Shown: in pieces, positions 62,071-64,000 of the stretch
How positions within the stretch are numbered: the first letter of the stretch is position 1
Layout: each line of letters starts with the position of its first letter
DNA from: Atopsyche davidsoni
Lineage: Eukaryota > Arthropoda > Insecta > Trichoptera > Hydrobiosidae
NCBI GenBank assembly: GCA_022113835.1
Contig: JAILWY010000024.1
Span: forward strand, 7,072,501-7,136,500
DNA: 64,000 bases
Reading direction: 5' to 3'
Made by a program: the position numbers and the translations under genes
The notes under the pieces: generated by a model
Seen by the model: only the letters and a program-made list of their open reading frames with translations
Told to the model about the DNA's origin: nothing
The model's database searches: none

Positions 62071-64000
62071 GACAATCGTGGTACGATTCTCTGTAAAATT
62101 TTTTCAGGCATAAAAATATACTGCTTTATGAAAACTTTTCGGGTACTTGGTTTATTGGCATCGTCGTGTTTCCCATTGAAAATTATTTAGGTGCAATTCT
62201 GTGCAGATTCTTTCAGGCTGAAAAATATATCTCACGTGTGTCATTCTATTTCGAATATTCTATAAATATATCTATAAAATTGATTGATGTTTCTCGAGAA
62301 TTTTTTTTTTATATGCTTAGCGTCATTTGAGGAAAACGAGTACAATTGGTTAAAAAATTGTATTTTATTATTACCAAAAATAATTCGTGAAAATATTATT
62401 TCAATATCTGTGCCCGAGCTTCACGGTTTCCTCTTTTATGCAGGATTCCGTTTCAAATGGCTCGGATGTCATAAAACAGAAGAATGAATATCATAAAGTG
62501 TAGATATGCCCTGTAATAAAATAAAACATTTTTTGTAGTAATTCAAAACGTAAGTTTTATGCGAATTCAGCATTTATTTTACTAAATAAAGAGAATGCGA
62601 AATAATACAGTAAAGCATCTAAATATTTTTTAAATTTTAATTAGACCTTTACTTATATATTTTTTTATGTTGTACCCCATAGGTATAGTATTAGCTTTTG
62701 TACCTATATAAAATTATGTTATTTTTCTTATATCTAAGTATAAAAAATGCAAAAGAACTGTAGTCAAAAAAATCATAATAATTCGTTATATATATAAAAT
62801 ATAAAATAAAAAGTTATGTAAGGTTCAGAAAAATAAAGTGTACGATTTTTATATGATTAAAAAATAATTAATAAATGTACGTGGAATTACAGTTATTAAA
62901 TTAAATCTATTTTTTTACGCATTAGAATATTGTGTTGATACATTTTTGTTCTGAATAAATATAAAATAATAATTATTAATAATACGAAAATACTTTTAAA
63001 AAATTACATATATACGTACTGCTTTACAATTAGATAATGTTTTTACAAACTAGAATAAACATTTATGAATTATTAAAATTTTATGGTGATATTTTTAAAG
63101 TGAAATTATTCTCGCTTGATTCACTACAATAATAGTTTTATAACATTCAAGTGAGCTTTCATAAATCCGTTAAAAATGTTTAAAAATTTTTACATCTTCG
63201 GTTTAATATTTCCACATTTCAGAAATTCTTCGAGTTATAGAAAGGAACCTTTAAAAAGTAAAGGAGCAGTAAAAGAGACACCATAAATTAGGCCGGAGGT
63301 GCGGTTTCGTTGGGTCCTTCGAATAAAACCGTCCATCGCCATGCCGGCGCGTATAAATTCAATTAAAAACGGTTCCCCCGCCGTCCGGAACCGAAAATAA
63401 AATAGTCGCAGCCTGCATCCTTATGCTAATTTCAAAATATTGGGCGGGAAGCGGCGCGAATTCAAATTTCGAATGCAATGAAAAACAGATGAAGCTCGCG
63501 CTCTCCGATTGGCCGGATTCAAAAATGAGCGTCTGCCCGAAAGTCCCTGGTCGTTTGTGCACCGGCTTGCTTGCAAATTTGATCACGGACTTGTGGGCCA
63601 GAGGCTTAAACGACTTCATAGAAGTTTCTAAACATATTTGCATACAACGTAAATTCACAACTGCAAACAATATACGTTAATTTAAACATTATATAATCAT
63701 TTTACTGGTGCAAACTCTACCTGAATCTCCGCCGGGCTAATAAAGCCCGTTAAGACCCATCAACACTGCTAATTTACGTTATTTTTCAAGGTCTTGAAAA
63801 GTGACTTCTAAATGCCTAAACTTCACTCGCCAAAACACATATTTATCATATTAAAAGCAAATAAAAAAAAAAAGAAAAAATTTCTTTTGTAGAAGAAGGA
63901 ATGTATATAACTTTTTGCATTAATTTTTTTTTGCTAGTGCAGTAGATTATTCGGAAAAATATTTTCTAAAATTATCAAAAAAACTCGTAAATGGACAGAT

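Larger units (their letters stand above)
43857..64000. other. Probable large glypican intron rich in mobile elements
   Basis: Upstream of the first glypican exon in view (acceptor CCGTTTGCAG at 43857-43866, minus strand) no further glypican exon was found to the window end, so the 5' part must lie beyond 64000. Stretches not listed separately (for example 45206-45826, 47120-47684, 51071-52998, 56074-58609, 62071-64000) contain no gene I can support. GC-rich patches lie at 51240-51400, 51700-52060 and 63290-63700. Confidence 0.55.

Noticed and set aside
63359..63680. Overlapping frames of 85 and 103 codons on opposite strands in a GC-richer patch
   Set aside because: Considered as glypican 5' exon; no signal peptide or conserved motif, and no splice sites in suitable places.
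1..64000. CRISPR arrays, operons and bacterial-type defence systems
   Set aside because: The window is insect nuclear DNA with spliced genes; the tandem arrays seen are transposon or satellite units without spacer structure.

Overview
The window is nuclear DNA of an insect. It is AT-rich, its genes have small exons with GT-AG introns, and the readable proteins match insect orthologues: HIG1-domain proteins, a beta-class carbonic anhydrase, RagA, HBS1 and a glypican. The order cannot be fixed from this sequence alone.

Layout. (1) 14-6775, plus strand: the last three exons of a very large, Ser/Lys/Asn-rich protein whose 5' end lies outside the window; the family is not recognised. (2) 9750-11440 and 14562-15007, minus strand: two tandem HIGD1 paralogues (small inner-mitochondrial-membrane proteins) sharing one intron position. 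(3) 16505-18995, minus: a complete five-exon beta carbonic anhydrase with all zinc ligands. (4) 24781-29821, minus: a complete six-exon RagA GTPase (amino-acid sensing for TORC1), head-to-head with (5) 30246-32309, plus: an intronless HBS1 (ribosome rescue GTPase), with 424 bases between the two start codons. (6) 33396-33565 and 36305-36367, minus: two candidate 3'-terminal exons of unrecognised genes. (7) 40545-43856, minus: the last four exons of a glypican (heparan-sulfate proteoglycan with a GPI anchor). Its 5' exons are not seen, so 43857-64000 is probably all or part of a large glypican intron.

From about 42 kb to the end the DNA changes character and becomes a mobile-element graveyard. 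It holds a hAT element with a perfect 8-bp target duplication and an internal 31-bp tandem array, a piggyBac-like remnant with TIRs, a deleted IS630/Tc1-mariner-type element with TIRs, a mariner fragment interrupted by a CAT microsatellite, LINE reverse-transcriptase tails, several tRNA-derived SINE families, a 200-bp satellite-like triplet and a G-rich minisatellite. A dispersed family with a hammerhead-ribozyme-like core (six copies or fragments, two also near the carbonic anhydrase gene) is the most unusual repeat.

The genes have separate housekeeping or signalling roles and form no pathway cluster. The only clear regulatory coupling is the RagA/HBS1 shared promoter. The motif GACGTCA lies upstream of both HIGD1 genes and within that promoter.
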